Origin: Paenibacillus koleovorans NBRC 103111
GTDB lineage: Bacteria > Bacillota > Bacilli > Paenibacillales > NBRC-103111
Assembly: GCF_004000845.1 (NCBI RefSeq)
Contig: NZ_BIMA01000007.1
Coordinates: forward strand, 48,403 to 112,402
DNA: 64,000 bases
Direction of reading: 5' to 3'
This document shows, piece by piece, positions 16,017 through 24,781 of the stretch. How positions within the stretch are numbered: position 1 is the first letter of the stretch; each line of letters begins with the position of its first letter. The position numbers and the translations under genes were made by a program. The notes beneath the pieces are model-generated. The model saw nothing but the letters and a program-made list of their open reading frames with translations. It was not told the DNA's origin and did not search any database.

Positions 16017-17549
16017 ATGAAGCAGGGCAATGGGGAAGGCGAAGATCGCTATGCGACGCTTCTGAACAATGCAGGCGCCATTCGCGCGATTTGCTCGGCC
16101 GTCGAGGGTACGCTCGGGCCGAAGGGGCTTGACACGATGCTCGTCGGCCCGAACGGCGAGGTGCTCGTCACGAACGACGGCGCGACGATTCTCGAACGGA
16201 TGGACGTAACCCATCCGGCGGCCCGTATGCTCGTGCAGGTCGCGAAGTCGCAGCAGCAGCGCGTCGGAGACGGCACGACGACGGCGACGGTGCTTGCCGG
16301 CGCCCTCGTCGCCGAGGGCGTCGCGCAGGTGACACGGGGCGTGCCCGTGTCCAAGGTCGTGAGCGGCCTGCAGGACGGAGTCCAACTGGCCGCCGAACTG
16401 CTGCAATCGCGCAGCCGCGCGATTGAAGGGCTGCGCGACCCGAGGCTGTACCGGGTCGCGTATGTGGCGGCGCGCGAGGACCGGCAGCTCGCCGAGCTCG
16501 TGATGGCCGCGGCCGAGCGGCTCGGCGTCGAGACGCTGCGCGACGAGAGCTGCCGCCTCGCGGACGCGGTGAGCGCTCACGACAAACCCGTGAGCGAGGT
16601 ATGGTCCGGCTTGCTGCTGCGGCACAAGCCGATCCACACGCAGATGCTGTCGCTGGAGCTCCAGCAGCCTAGGGTGCTCGTGCTCCACGATGCGCTTGAG
16701 CCGGAGAAGCAGGACGAGGAAGCGATGATGACCGAAGCCGGCTTCCACCGCTACTTGCAGCTGAAGGAAGAGTTCAAGGCGAACCTCGACAAGCTTCCTC
16801 GGCTCGGTATCGGCTTCGTCGCCGTCGACCGCGGCGTCGATCAAGAGGCCGAGCAGTTCTGCGCCGACCACGGCATCGTCGTGCTGCAGCGGGTGCCGAA
16901 GCGCGACCTGCAGCGCATCTGCGAGCATACGGGCGCGCGGCCGATCCGCCGAGGCGTGCTGAAGAAGGCGCCGGCCGAGCTGGCGCCGTACCTCGGCGGC
17001 TGCGAGACGCTCGCGTACGATGCGCGCATCGAGCAGCTGCGCCTCACCGGCGGCGCGGGGGCTCCGGCCGCGACCGTGCTCGTCGGCGGCAGCACCGCCG
17101 AGGTCGTCGGCGAGCGCGCCCGCATCGCCCGCGACGCCGCCTCGGCGGTGCAGGCCGCGGTGCGCGGCGGCTACTTGCCCGGCGGCGGCGCGGTCGAGAT
17201 CGCCGTGGCGCATGAGCTCGACCGCTACCGCGAGACGGTCAAGGGCATGGAGGCGTTCGGCGTCGCCGCCGTCGTCCAGGCGCTGCATAAGCCGCTCGCG
17301 CAGATGGTGCTGAACGCGGGTTTCAATCCGCTCGAGCAGGTCGAGCAGGTGCGCGCGGCGCAGCTGGCCGAGCAGACGGACCGTATCGCGGTCGATTGCG
17401 ACACCGGACGGCTGATGGACGTCCTGGAGCGGGGCATCGTCGATCCGACGCAGGTCAAGGTGCACGCGCTGCTCGCGGCGGGTGAAGTAGCGGCAGCCGT
17501 GCTGCGGATTCATACCGTGATCAAGATGAGGTCGGGAGAAGACGGATAA
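16017..17549 (+). CDS. Group III (archaeal thermosome-like) chaperonin
   Basis: A 510-residue chaperonin of the TCP-1/thermosome type, not GroEL. It has [11 protein letters not shown] (about 32-42), NDGATIL (53-59) and [12 protein letters not shown] (84-95) of the equatorial ATPase domain. The apical insertion around [20 protein letters not shown] (about 238-257) corresponds to the helical protrusion that acts as a built-in lid. [17 protein letters not shown] lies in the second equatorial half. Such group III chaperonins are known from some Firmicutes, where they lie in dnaK operons and need no GroES. Here it lies 43 bp after hrcA and 86 bp before grpE. Its GC content, around 85% in parts, is far above that of hrcA or dnaK, which hints at transfer or unusual codon use. 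ATG 16017 is chosen over GTG 16011 by spacing from AGGAG. Confidence 0.88.
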   Translation: MKQGNGEGEDRYATLLNNAGAIRAICSAVEGTLGPKGLDTMLVGPNGEVLVTNDGATILERMDVTHPAARMLVQVAKSQQQRVGDGTTTATVLAGALVAEGVAQVTRGVPVSKVVSGLQDGVQLAAELLQSRSRAIEGLRDPRLYRVAYVAAREDRQLAELVMAAAERLGVETLRDESCRLADAVSAHDKPVSEVWSGLLLRHKPIHTQMLSLELQQPRVLVLHDALEPEKQDEEAMMTEAGFHRYLQLKEEFKANLDKLPRLGIGFVAVDRGVDQEAEQFCADHGIVVLQRVPKRDLQRICEHTGARPIRRGVLKKAPAELAPYLGGCETLAYDARIEQLRLTGGAGAPAATVLVGGSTAEVVGERARIARDAASAVQAAVRGGYLPGGGAVEIAVAHELDRYRETVKGMEAFGVAAVVQALHKPLAQMVLNAGFNPLEQVEQVRAAQLAEQTDRIAVDCDTGRLMDVLERGIVDPTQVKVHALLAAGEVAAAVLRIHTVIKMRSGEDG

Positions 17550-17596
17550 AGGGGCGGCTAGCTCGACTGAGCGAACCGCAGCCCGTCTGTTTTTTC
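17540..17596 (+). terminator. Terminator or attenuator between the chaperonin gene and grpE
   Basis: AGACGG (17540-17545) pairs with CCGTCT (17583-17588), with GGGGCGG and CCGCAGCCC forming an inner stem, followed by TTTTTT. It may lower readthrough from the chaperonin gene into grpE, or separate an inserted gene from the older operon. Confidence 0.5.
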
Positions 17597-17635
17597 TACA
17601 TAGATAAAGCTTTGGAATTGGAAAAGGAGGTGAAC

Positions 17636-18253
17636 TTGAAGGTGAGCAAACATGATGCAACGACATCCGATGAGCTGCAAAACAACCTGAATGGTTCAAA
17701 TACAGAGGAAACGGTTGAAGAAGTGATGGAAGAGCTTGACGCTGAGGCGGGCGAACCTGTTGCCGCCGAGGAAGAGACGACCGGCGAATCGATTGCCGCG
17801 CTTCGCCAGATGGCCGAGGAGCAGCGCAAAACCGCGGAGGAGCATTACCAGCGCTACTTGCGCACGCAAGCGGATTTCGATAATTTCCGCCGACGTTCCC
17901 GCCAGGAGAAAGAAGATTTCGCCAAGTACGCATCGGCTAAGCTGCTGGAGCAACTGCTTCCTGTCGTGGACAACTTCGAACGCGCGCTTGGGACGACTCG
18001 GGAATCCCGCGATTTCGACGCTTTGATCAAGGGTGTGGATATGATTTTCCGCCAACTCGATCAAGTGCTCGTCCAGGAAGGGCTGACGCCGATGAATGCG
18101 GTCGGGCAGCCGTTCAATCCCGAATTCCATCAGGCGATTATGCAGGTGGAGTCGGAGGAGCACGAAGAAGGCATCGTCGTCGAAGAAATTCAGAAGGGCT
18201 ACATGCTGAAAGACAAAGTGCTGCGTCCCGCGATGGTCAAAGTGAGCCAGTAA
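17636..18253 (+). CDS. grpE: Nucleotide exchange factor GrpE
   Basis: GrpE speeds ADP release from DnaK. The 205-residue product has an acidic N-terminal tail, the long coiled-coil helix (AEEQRKTAEEHYQRYLRTQA, then DFDNFRRRSRQEKEDF) and the C-terminal beta-wing (GQPFNPEFHQAIMQVES, GYMLKDKVLRPAMVKV). The TTG at 17636 is preferred because AAGGAGGTGA stands at the right distance before it; an upstream TTG at 17612 and a GTG at 17642 are in frame. Confidence 0.95.
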   Translation: MKVSKHDATTSDELQNNLNGSNTEETVEEVMEELDAEAGEPVAAEEETTGESIAALRQMAEEQRKTAEEHYQRYLRTQADFDNFRRRSRQEKEDFAKYASAKLLEQLLPVVDNFERALGTTRESRDFDALIKGVDMIFRQLDQVLVQEGLTPMNAVGQPFNPEFHQAIMQVESEEHEEGIVVEEIQKGYMLKDKVLRPAMVKVSQ

Positions 18254-18287
18254 CATTCAAACCATTTTCGTATAGGAGGATTCACCC

Positions 18288-20135
18288 ATGAGTAAAGTTA
18301 TCGGCATCGACTTAGGTACAACGAACTCTTGCGTAGCGGTTATGGAAGGCGGCGAAGCAGTCGTCATCCCCAACGTGGAAGGCAACCGGACGACTCCATC
18401 GGTAGTCGGCTTCAAGAAAGACGGCGAGCGCGTAGTCGGCGAAACGGCGAAACGCCAGGCGATTACGAACCCGGACCGCACGGTCAGCTCGATCAAACGC
18501 CATATGGGCACGAACCACAAGACAAAGATCGATACTACGGATTACACGCCGCAAGAAATTTCCGCCATGATCCTGCAAAAGCTCAAAGCCGATGCGGAAG
18601 CTTACCTCGGCACTACGGTTACGCAAGCGGTTATTACCGTTCCGGCTTACTTCAACGACAGCCAGCGTCAAGCGACTAAGGATGCGGGCAAAATCGCCGG
18701 TCTGGAAGTGTTGCGGATCGTGAACGAGCCGACAGCGGCAGCACTCGCCTACGGCTTGGAGAAAACGGAAGATCAAACGATTCTCGTCTACGACTTGGGC
18801 GGCGGTACGTTCGACGTTTCGATTCTCGAGCTGGGCGACGGCTTCTTCGAAGTTAAGGCGACTAGCGGCGACAACCGTCTGGGCGGCGACGACTTCGACC
18901 AAGTGGTCATCGATCACCTCGCAGCTGAATTCAAGAAAGAGCACGGAATCGACCTGGTCAAGGACAAAGCGGCGGTTCAACGTCTGAAGGATGCGGCGGA
19001 AAAAGCGAAAAAGGAACTGTCCACTTCGCTGACCACCACGATCTCCTTGCCGTTTATCACGGTAGTTGACGGGGTTCCTCAGCACTTGGAAATGAACCTG
19101 ACTCGCGCCAAATTCGAAGAGCTGAGCGCTCACCTGGTTGAGCGTACACTTGGCCCTACGCGCCAAGCACTCAAGGATTCCGGTCTTTCCAACAATGAAA
19201 TCAACAAAGTCGTACTTGTCGGCGGCTCCACGCGGATTCCGGCCGTACAGGAAGCGATCAAGAAGCTGATCGGCAAAGAGCCTCATAAAGGCGTGAACCC
19301 GGACGAAGTCGTAGCGCTCGGCGCTGCGGTTCAAGCGGGCGTTCTGACCGGCGACGTGAAGAATGTCGTATTGCTCGACGTAACTCCATTGTCGCTTGGT
19401 ATCGAAACGGCCGGCGGCGTGTTCACGAAGATGATCGACCGCAATACGACGATCCCGACTAGCAAATCGCAAGTGTTCTCGACATATGCGGACAGCCAAA
19501 CAAGCGTAGAAATCCACGTCCTCCAGGGCGAGCGTTCTATGGCTTCCGACAACAAGACACTCGGTCGCTTCATGCTGGGTGACATTCCTCCGGCTCCGCG
19601 CGGCATTCCCCAAATCGAGGTGTCGTTCGACATCGACGCCAACGGTATCGTGAACGTCTCGGCACTCGACAAGGGCACGGGCAAGAGCCAAAAAATTACG
19701 ATTACTTCCTCGAGCGGGTTGACCGATGACGAGATCGATCGTATGATGAAGGATGCCGAGGCGCATGCCGATGAAGACCGTAAGCGCAAAGAAACGGTCG
19801 AGGCTCGCAACCAAGCCGACCAGCTCATCTACACCGTCGACAAGACGCTGAAGGATCTGGGCGACAAGGTGGATGCGGCTGAGATCGAGAAGGCGAACGC
19901 GGCGAAGGAAGAGCTGAAGAAAGCGCTCGAGGGTAACGACCTGGAGACGATCAATCAAGCGACCGAGAAGCTGACGGAAATCGTGCAGCAGCTGTCCGTG
20001 AAGCTGTATGAGCAAGTCGCGCAATCCGCACCTGGCGGTGCTGATGGTGCTGGCGCAGCAGGCGGCGCTCAATCGGGCGGTCAACGCGACAATGTCGTAG
20101 ACGCCGATTACGAAGTCGTGGACGATAAGAAGTAA
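18288..20135 (+). CDS. dnaK: Molecular chaperone DnaK (Hsp70)
   Basis: Hsp70 of 615 residues. The actin-like ATPase starts [10 protein letters not shown] and contains [29 protein letters not shown] and [11 protein letters not shown]. After the linker ([14 protein letters not shown]) come the substrate-binding domain and a helical lid, and the C-terminus ends with the Gly/Ala-rich tail and an acidic DADYEVVDD. The 24-residue deletion in the ATPase domain expected of Gram-positive DnaK seems present. AGGAGGA precedes the ATG. It works with GrpE and DnaJ encoded on either side. Confidence 0.98.
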   Translation: MSKVIGIDLGTTNSCVAVMEGGEAVVIPNVEGNRTTPSVVGFKKDGERVVGETAKRQAITNPDRTVSSIKRHMGTNHKTKIDTTDYTPQEISAMILQKLKADAEAYLGTTVTQAVITVPAYFNDSQRQATKDAGKIAGLEVLRIVNEPTAAALAYGLEKTEDQTILVYDLGGGTFDVSILELGDGFFEVKATSGDNRLGGDDFDQVVIDHLAAEFKKEHGIDLVKDKAAVQRLKDAAEKAKKELSTSLTTTISLPFITVVDGVPQHLEMNLTRAKFEELSAHLVERTLGPTRQALKDSGLSNNEINKVVLVGGSTRIPAVQEAIKKLIGKEPHKGVNPDEVVALGAAVQAGVLTGDVKNVVLLDVTPLSLGIETAGGVFTKMIDRNTTIPTSKSQVFSTYADSQTSVEIHVLQGERSMASDNKTLGRFMLGDIPPAPRGIPQIEVSFDIDANGIVNVSALDKGTGKSQKITITSSSGLTDDEIDRMMKDAEAHADEDRKRKETVEARNQADQLIYTVDKTLKDLGDKVDAAEIEKANAAKEELKKALEGNDLETINQATEKLTEIVQQLSVKLYEQVAQSAPGGADGAGAAGGAQSGGQRDNVVDADYEVVDDKK

Positions 20136-20148
20136 GTTGGTTCCGGAG

Positions 20149-20190
20149 GTCAAAGCCTGGCGATATCCGCCTAGGCTTTGACTTTCGTTT
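20149..20190 (+). terminator. Attenuator-like hairpin between dnaK and dnaJ
   Basis: GTCAAAGCCT (20149-20158) and AGGCTTTGAC (20173-20182) are perfectly complementary and followed by TTTCGTTT. It would produce partial termination and hence more DnaK than DnaJ, or protect the 3' end of a processed dnaK message. Confidence 0.6.
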
Positions 20191-20212
20191 GAATGCATGG
20201 GAGGTTGAAACT

Positions 20213-21343
20213 TTGAGCAAGCGGGATTTCTACGAGGTGCTAGGCGTCGATAAGGGTGCTTCGGACGACGATATCAAAAAAGCTTATCGCAAGCTGGCAC
20301 GCCAATACCATCCGGACGTGAACAAAGCGTCCGACGCAGAACAGAAGTTCAAGGAAGTGAAGGAAGCGTACGACGTGCTGAGCGATGACCAGAAGCGTTC
20401 GACGTACGACCAGTTCGGCCACGTCGATCCGAACCAGGGGATGGGAGGCGGCTTCAATGGGCAAGATTTCGGCGGCTTCGGCGATATATTCGACATGTTC
20501 TTCGGCGGCGGCGGCGGCCAGCAGCGTCGCAATCCGAACGCGCCTCAGCGCGGGTCCGATCTGCAGTATACGATGACGATCGAGTTCAAGGAAGCTGTAT
20601 TCGGCAAGGAAATGGACATCACCATTCCGCGTACGGAAACCTGCGAAACCTGCCACGGCTCCGGCGCCAAGGCCGGTACGAAGCCTGACACTTGTTCGGT
20701 TTGTAAAGGCAGCGGGCAGCAAGAGGTCGTGCAGAACACGGCGTTCGGCCGCATCGTGAACCGTCGGGTATGCTCCGCTTGCAACGGGCAAGGCCAGATC
20801 ATCAAGGACAAGTGCGGCACCTGCCATGGCGCTGGCAAAGTGAAGAAGCAACGGAAGATTCATGTGAAAATTCCGGCAGGCGTCGACGAAGGCGCGCAGC
20901 TGCGTGTTTCCGGCGAAGGCGAGGGCGGCACGAAGGGCGGCCCGGCAGGCGATCTGTTCATCGTCATCCGCGTGAAGCCGCATGAATTTTTCGAGCGCGA
21001 CGGCGACGATATTTATTGCGAGGTGCCGCTCAACTTTGCTCAGGCTGCGCTTGGCGATGAGATCGAAATCCCGACGCTCTCCGAGAAGGTGAAGCTGAAA
21101 ATTCCGGCCGGCACGCAGACGGGCACGTATTTCCGCCTGAAGGGCAAAGGCGTGCCCAGACTTCGCGGGTACGGGCAAGGCGACCAGCATGTGAAAGTTA
21201 CGATTGTGACCCCTACTGCGCTTAGCGACCGCCAGAAGGAGCTGCTCCGCGAGTTCGCGGGTCAGGGCGGCGGCGAGGATACGCAGGAGGAGCATCACGA
21301 ATCGATTTTTGAACGGATGAAAAAAGCGTTTCGCGGCGACTAA
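20213..21343 (+). CDS. dnaJ: Chaperone protein DnaJ (Hsp40)
   Basis: Type I Hsp40 of 376 residues. It has a J domain with YHPDVNK (the HPD triad that stimulates DnaK), a Gly/Phe-rich linker ([18 protein letters not shown]), and four zinc-finger repeats ([32 protein letters not shown]). Two C-terminal peptide-binding domains follow. The TTG start at 20213 is chosen because GGGAGGT precedes it at normal distance; the ATG at 20189 has no site. Confidence 0.96.
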   Translation: MSKRDFYEVLGVDKGASDDDIKKAYRKLARQYHPDVNKASDAEQKFKEVKEAYDVLSDDQKRSTYDQFGHVDPNQGMGGGFNGQDFGGFGDIFDMFFGGGGGQQRRNPNAPQRGSDLQYTMTIEFKEAVFGKEMDITIPRTETCETCHGSGAKAGTKPDTCSVCKGSGQQEVVQNTAFGRIVNRRVCSACNGQGQIIKDKCGTCHGAGKVKKQRKIHVKIPAGVDEGAQLRVSGEGEGGTKGGPAGDLFIVIRVKPHEFFERDGDDIYCEVPLNFAQAALGDEIEIPTLSEKVKLKIPAGTQTGTYFRLKGKGVPRLRGYGQGDQHVKVTIVTPTALSDRQKELLREFAGQGGGEDTQEEHHESIFERMKKAFRGD

Positions 21344-21349
21344 GGCCAT

Positions 21350-21402
21350 CCCCGATTCTTGTCGTGCAAGTCACGGCGAAAGGATCGGGGGTTCTTTATT
21401 TT
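21350..21402 (+). terminator. Terminator of the dnaK operon
   Basis: CCCCGAT (21350-21356) pairs with ATCGGGG (21384-21390), with inner CGTG/CACG pairing and a following TTCTTTATTTT. Confidence 0.7.
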
Positions 21403-21494
21403 CCTCACGAATATTTCGATCTCATAGGATGAACACTATTCCATGTTCCGTTTCGTCGGATAAGCAAGTGCTTACTATGAGGAGGCAAATACAG

Positions 21495-21794
21495 GTGGCT
21501 GAGATTATATTGTCCGCTACTTTCCCCGGGCACGCCGCCGCCCACTCCGCCGCCGTCAAGCTGCGAGCGCTTCGGGTGGTGCAGGTGCAAATCGATTACG
21601 GTCAGGATGCCCTGCACCAGACCACAACCGGGAGTGGCGCCGGGGCGTATGCGATGCAGCGGATGGAGAGCTTGTCGGGCATCGCTGTTCCCGACGATCA
21701 CTCCGGGCCAGACGTGACGATGACGGCCGTCATCGACGAGCGGATCAAGCCGCTGGCGATCCGCGTGATGCAGGAATATGGGGCGATCGTTTAG
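21495..21794 (+). CDS. Small protein of unknown function
   Basis: A 99-residue protein read from GTG 21495, six or seven bases after GAGGAGGCA. It begins MAEIILSATFPGHAAAHSAA, followed by LRALRVVQVQID, and ends VTMTAVIDERIKPLAIRVMQ. The strand-helix-strand, strand-helix-strand pattern recalls small ferredoxin-like or YflT-like stress folds, but I do not recognise the family. It has its own terminator (21818-21840) and lies between the dnaK operon and the FGE gene. No function is proposed. Confidence 0.6.
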   Translation: MAEIILSATFPGHAAAHSAAVKLRALRVVQVQIDYGQDALHQTTTGSGAGAYAMQRMESLSGIAVPDDHSGPDVTMTAVIDERIKPLAIRVMQEYGAIV

Positions 21795-21817
21795 CTGGAT
21801 TGCTGCTTGATGGCTAG

Positions 21818-21840
21818 AAGTCGCCTCTAGGCGGCTTTTT
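21818..21840 (+). terminator. Terminator after the small unknown gene
   Basis: AGTCGCC and GGCGGCT form a short stem around CTCTA, directly followed by TTTTT. Confidence 0.7.
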
Positions 21841-21920
21841 GCGTTGCAACGACCCGTACGAGGTACGAATATGATAGAATAATAGAATCAAGCTATCGTT
21901 GTAAAGGGGGTTAGAAATCA

Positions 21921-22895
21921 ATGTCAGACACAAATAAACCGTCCTGCTGCTCGACGAGCCGGGACTCGTTTGTTCCCCTGACTAGTTTGGCGCTGGAATC
22001 CATTCCCTTCCTGGCAGCTTCCACAGAGGCGCCCGCCGAGCGAGAAGGGATGGTGCTCCTTGAGGGCGGGGCCTTCCGTATGGGCAACGGCGGTAAAGAC
22101 GGGTTCCCGGCGGACGGCGAAGGACCGGTGCATGAAGTGAAGCTGCGTCCTTTTTATATCGATGTGTGCACGGTGACGAACTTGGAATTTCGGCAATTCG
22201 CCGAAGCTACCAAATACAAGACGGAAGCTGAGAAATTCGGCTGGTCGTACGTCTTCGCCCCGTTCGTGCATCCGGCGAACCGCCGCTTCATAATGGGCGC
22301 GCCACAAGGGACTCCTTGGTGGTATGCGGTCAAAGATTCCTTTTGGCGGCAGCCGGAAGGACCGGGCACACATCTGGAAGGCCGGGACGATCATCCGGTC
22401 GTTCACATTTCTTGGCAGGATGCGGCTGCGTATGCCAAGTGGGCGGGCAAACGCCTCCCTACGGAAGCGGAATGGGAGTATGCGGCTCGTGGCGGACTGG
22501 ATCAAATGGTGTATGCCTGGGGCAACGACCTGACGCCGGACGGCAAACATATGTGCAACATTTGGCAAGGCACGTTTCCGGAGAAAAATACGGCCAGGGA
22601 CGGTTATGTCGGTACCGCTCCGGCCAAGTCGTTCGATCCGAACGGCTACGGTTTATACAATGTTGCGGGAAATGTCTGGGAATGGGTATCCGACTGGTTC
22701 ACTCCGTCCGCTTACACGACAGAGCCGAGAGACAATCCGCAAGGCCCTGCGGAAGGCGAGCGGCGATCGATGCGAGGAGGTTCGTTCCTTTGCCACAAAT
22801 CCTATTGCAATCGCTACCGGGTCGCGGCCCGCAATTCCAATACACCGGACAGCTCGGCCAGCAATATCGGCTTCCGCTGCGTGGCGGATCTATAG
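21921..22895 (+). CDS. Formylglycine-generating enzyme (FGE-type sulfatase activator)
   Basis: A 324-residue protein with the FGE/SUMF1 fold: GMVLLEGGAFRMGN at the start, DHPVVHISWQDAAAYAKWAG, RLPTEAEWEYAARGG, NVAGNVWEWVSDW, and the end GGSFLCHKSYCNRYRVAARN. The two catalytic, copper-binding cysteines (about C291 and C296) are present with the CHxSYCxRYR context of authentic aerobic FGE. This separates it from the many inactive FGE-domain proteins. FGE converts the cysteine of CxPxR motifs in sulfatases to formylglycine. No sulfatase gene lies in this window, so its substrate must be elsewhere. ATG 21921 follows AAAGGGGG. Confidence 0.92.
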   Translation: MSDTNKPSCCSTSRDSFVPLTSLALESIPFLAASTEAPAEREGMVLLEGGAFRMGNGGKDGFPADGEGPVHEVKLRPFYIDVCTVTNLEFRQFAEATKYKTEAEKFGWSYVFAPFVHPANRRFIMGAPQGTPWWYAVKDSFWRQPEGPGTHLEGRDDHPVVHISWQDAAAYAKWAGKRLPTEAEWEYAARGGLDQMVYAWGNDLTPDGKHMCNIWQGTFPEKNTARDGYVGTAPAKSFDPNGYGLYNVAGNVWEWVSDWFTPSAYTTEPRDNPQGPAEGERRSMRGGSFLCHKSYCNRYRVAARNSNTPDSSASNIGFRCVADL

Positions 22896-22924
22896 AAAAA
22901 CGGGCGAAAGCTAAATAAAAGCCA

Positions 22925-22953
22925 TTGACGTCCATTCGAAAAGACGGTAGTTT
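22925..22953 (+). promoter_or_regulatory. Putative sigma-A promoter of uxaC
   Basis: TTGACG (22925-22930), 17 bp and TAGTTT (22948-22953), about 50 bp before the uxaC start. The -10 is weak, so activation or catabolite control would be possible; no clear cre site was seen. Confidence 0.45.
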
Positions 22954-23005
22954 ATGAAGGTCAAGTAAGATTCCAATTTGATCAAAACGTCAGGAGGTCA
23001 TTTGT

Positions 23006-24442
23006 TTGAATAGTCAGACTCGCTCCACCATCAAACCGTTTATGGATGAAAACTTCCTGCTGAACAATGAGACGGCGATTACGCTGTACCACGATTACGC
23101 CAAGGCGATGCCGATCATCGATTATCATTGCCACTTGAGTCCGCAAGAAATTTTCGAGAACAAATCGTTCAAGAACATAACCGAAGCTTGGCTCTACGGC
23201 GATCACTACAAATGGCGTGCGATGCGCGCGAACGGGGCGGAGGAGCAATACGTCACCGGCGGCGAAGGCGCTAGCGATTATGATCGTTTCCTGGCCTATG
23301 CGAAAACGGTTCCGAATACGATCGGCAACCCGTTGTACCACTGGTCCCACCTGGAGCTGCAGCGTTTCTTCGGGGTGTACGACTTGATCAATGAGAACAA
23401 CGCGCCGCTGATCTGGGACAAGGTCAACGCGCAGCTGAGCGCCGGAGGTTTCTCGGCTCGAGATCTGATTGCGAAGTCGAATGTCAAGGTTGTATGCACG
23501 ACGGACGATCCGACCGATTCGCTGGAGTATCATATTCAGATCAAGGATATCCCGGATTTCGACTGCAAGGTGCTGCCTTCGTTCCGTCCGGACAAAGGTC
23601 TGGAGATCAACCGCAACGGGTTTGTCCAATGGGTGCAGAAGCTGGCGCAAGTATCCGGTCAATCGATCGGCAATTATGACGATTTGCTGGCGGCGCTCGA
23701 GTCCAGAATCCACTTCTTCCACTCCGTAGGCGGCCGTGTGTCCGACCATGCGCTCGATTATGTTGCGTATGCGGATACGACGAAGGAAGAGGCGGCGGCC
23801 ATTTTTGCCAAAGCACTTGGTGGTGCATCGGTGAGTCTCGAGGAAGAAATGAAGTACAAGACTTATACGCTGACGTTCATGGGCAAGCTGTACGCGAAGC
23901 TCGGCTGGGCGATGCAGCTCCATATAAGCGCTCACCGGAACAACAACTCCCGGATGTTCGGGAAGCTTGGCCCGGATACCGGTTATGACTCGATCAATGA
24001 CACGAATATCGCTGGGCCACTTGCGAAGCTACTTGACGGCCTGGATCGCGAAGACGCGCTGGCGAAAACGATCCTGTACTCACTCAATCCGAAAGACAAT
24101 TACGTGCTTGGCACGATTATCGGCAGCTTCCAAGGCGGCGGTGTGGCAGGCAAGATCCAGCTTGGCTCGGCGTGGTGGTTCAACGATACGAAGGATGGCA
24201 TGCTGGAGCAAATGAACGCACTTGCGAACCTCGGCTTGTTGGCGCGTTTCGTCGGAATGCTAACGGATTCCCGCAGCCTGCTGTCTTACCCGCGTCATGA
24301 GTATTTCCGCCGGATTCTGTGCAATTTGATCGGCGAATGGGTCGAGAACGGCGAAGCGCCGAACGACCTTGAGCTGCTGGGTACGATGGTGCAAAATATA
24401 TCGTATACGAATGCGAAGGAGTATTTCGATTTTGGCCTATAG
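23006..24442 (+). CDS. uxaC: Glucuronate isomerase
   Basis: UxaC interconverts glucuronate/fructuronate and galacturonate/tagaturonate in hexuronate breakdown. The 478-residue product has the amidohydrolase-type metal site IIDYHCHLSPQEI near residue 35, CTTDDPTDSLEYH, and the later LHISAHRNNN and GSAWWFNDTKDGM. The TTG start at 23006 follows AGGAGGTCA. The usual partners (uxuA, uxuB, kdgA, kdgK) are absent nearby, so the rest of the pathway must be encoded elsewhere. A terminator follows. Confidence 0.95.
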   Translation: MNSQTRSTIKPFMDENFLLNNETAITLYHDYAKAMPIIDYHCHLSPQEIFENKSFKNITEAWLYGDHYKWRAMRANGAEEQYVTGGEGASDYDRFLAYAKTVPNTIGNPLYHWSHLELQRFFGVYDLINENNAPLIWDKVNAQLSAGGFSARDLIAKSNVKVVCTTDDPTDSLEYHIQIKDIPDFDCKVLPSFRPDKGLEINRNGFVQWVQKLAQVSGQSIGNYDDLLAALESRIHFFHSVGGRVSDHALDYVAYADTTKEEAAAIFAKALGGASVSLEEEMKYKTYTLTFMGKLYAKLGWAMQLHISAHRNNNSRMFGKLGPDTGYDSINDTNIAGPLAKLLDGLDREDALAKTILYSLNPKDNYVLGTIIGSFQGGGVAGKIQLGSAWWFNDTKDGMLEQMNALANLGLLARFVGMLTDSRSLLSYPRHEYFRRILCNLIGEWVENGEAPNDLELLGTMVQNISYTNAKEYFDFGL

Positions 24443-24484
24443 TCCTGTAGGTCTGTGGGTTGCAGCGTTGGATTGAGATGATGG

Positions 24485-24523
24485 CCCCGTCCGCTTTCAG
24501 TTGGAAGCTGGCGGGGTTTTTGC
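24485..24523 (+). terminator. Terminator of uxaC
   Basis: CCCCGTCCGCTTTC pairs with GAAGCTGGCGGGG around a short loop, followed by TTTTTG. Confidence 0.75.
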
Positions 24524-24781
24524 TTTTGTGCTGACCGGATGCCGATTTGCTGCCGGTGAACGACGAAATTTCGGCGCTAATCAAAGAAAGGGCACTTGGG
24601 TTGTTCCGGTAGGGGAAGTGCTGAAGCAGGAGCAGTCTATGAGGGCTTCTCTTTTTCGTTTGCTTGGGATCTTTTATACTTTTTTTATAGTTTCGTTAGA
24701 TCGGCTTAAGATGTGCACGCTATGATTAGAGAGTGAGTTTCAACCGGGATTTGAACTTGGAGTAGAAGGAGGGGGCGTCAG
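24524..24781 (+). other. Non-coding gap before the two-component system
   Basis: No supported gene. A weak second hairpin (GAAGC 24623-24627 with GCTTC 24645-24649, followed by CTTTTTC) may reinforce termination. TATGAT at 24721-24726 could be the -10 of the kinase operon, but no -35 at correct spacing is clear. Confidence 0.4.

Noticed and set aside
15834..17933. 699-residue minus-strand open frame opposite hrcA, the chaperonin and grpE genes
   Set aside because: It is an antisense frame kept open by extreme GC content. It has no recognisable domain, is rich in His/Arg/Leu and crosses three convincing genes.
18312..20198. 628-residue minus-strand open frame opposite dnaK
   Set aside because: A well-known shadow of dnaK codon usage, with no start site or family of its own.
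24501..24725. 74-residue open frame after uxaC
   Set aside because: It overlaps the uxaC terminator hairpin and lacks a start signal.
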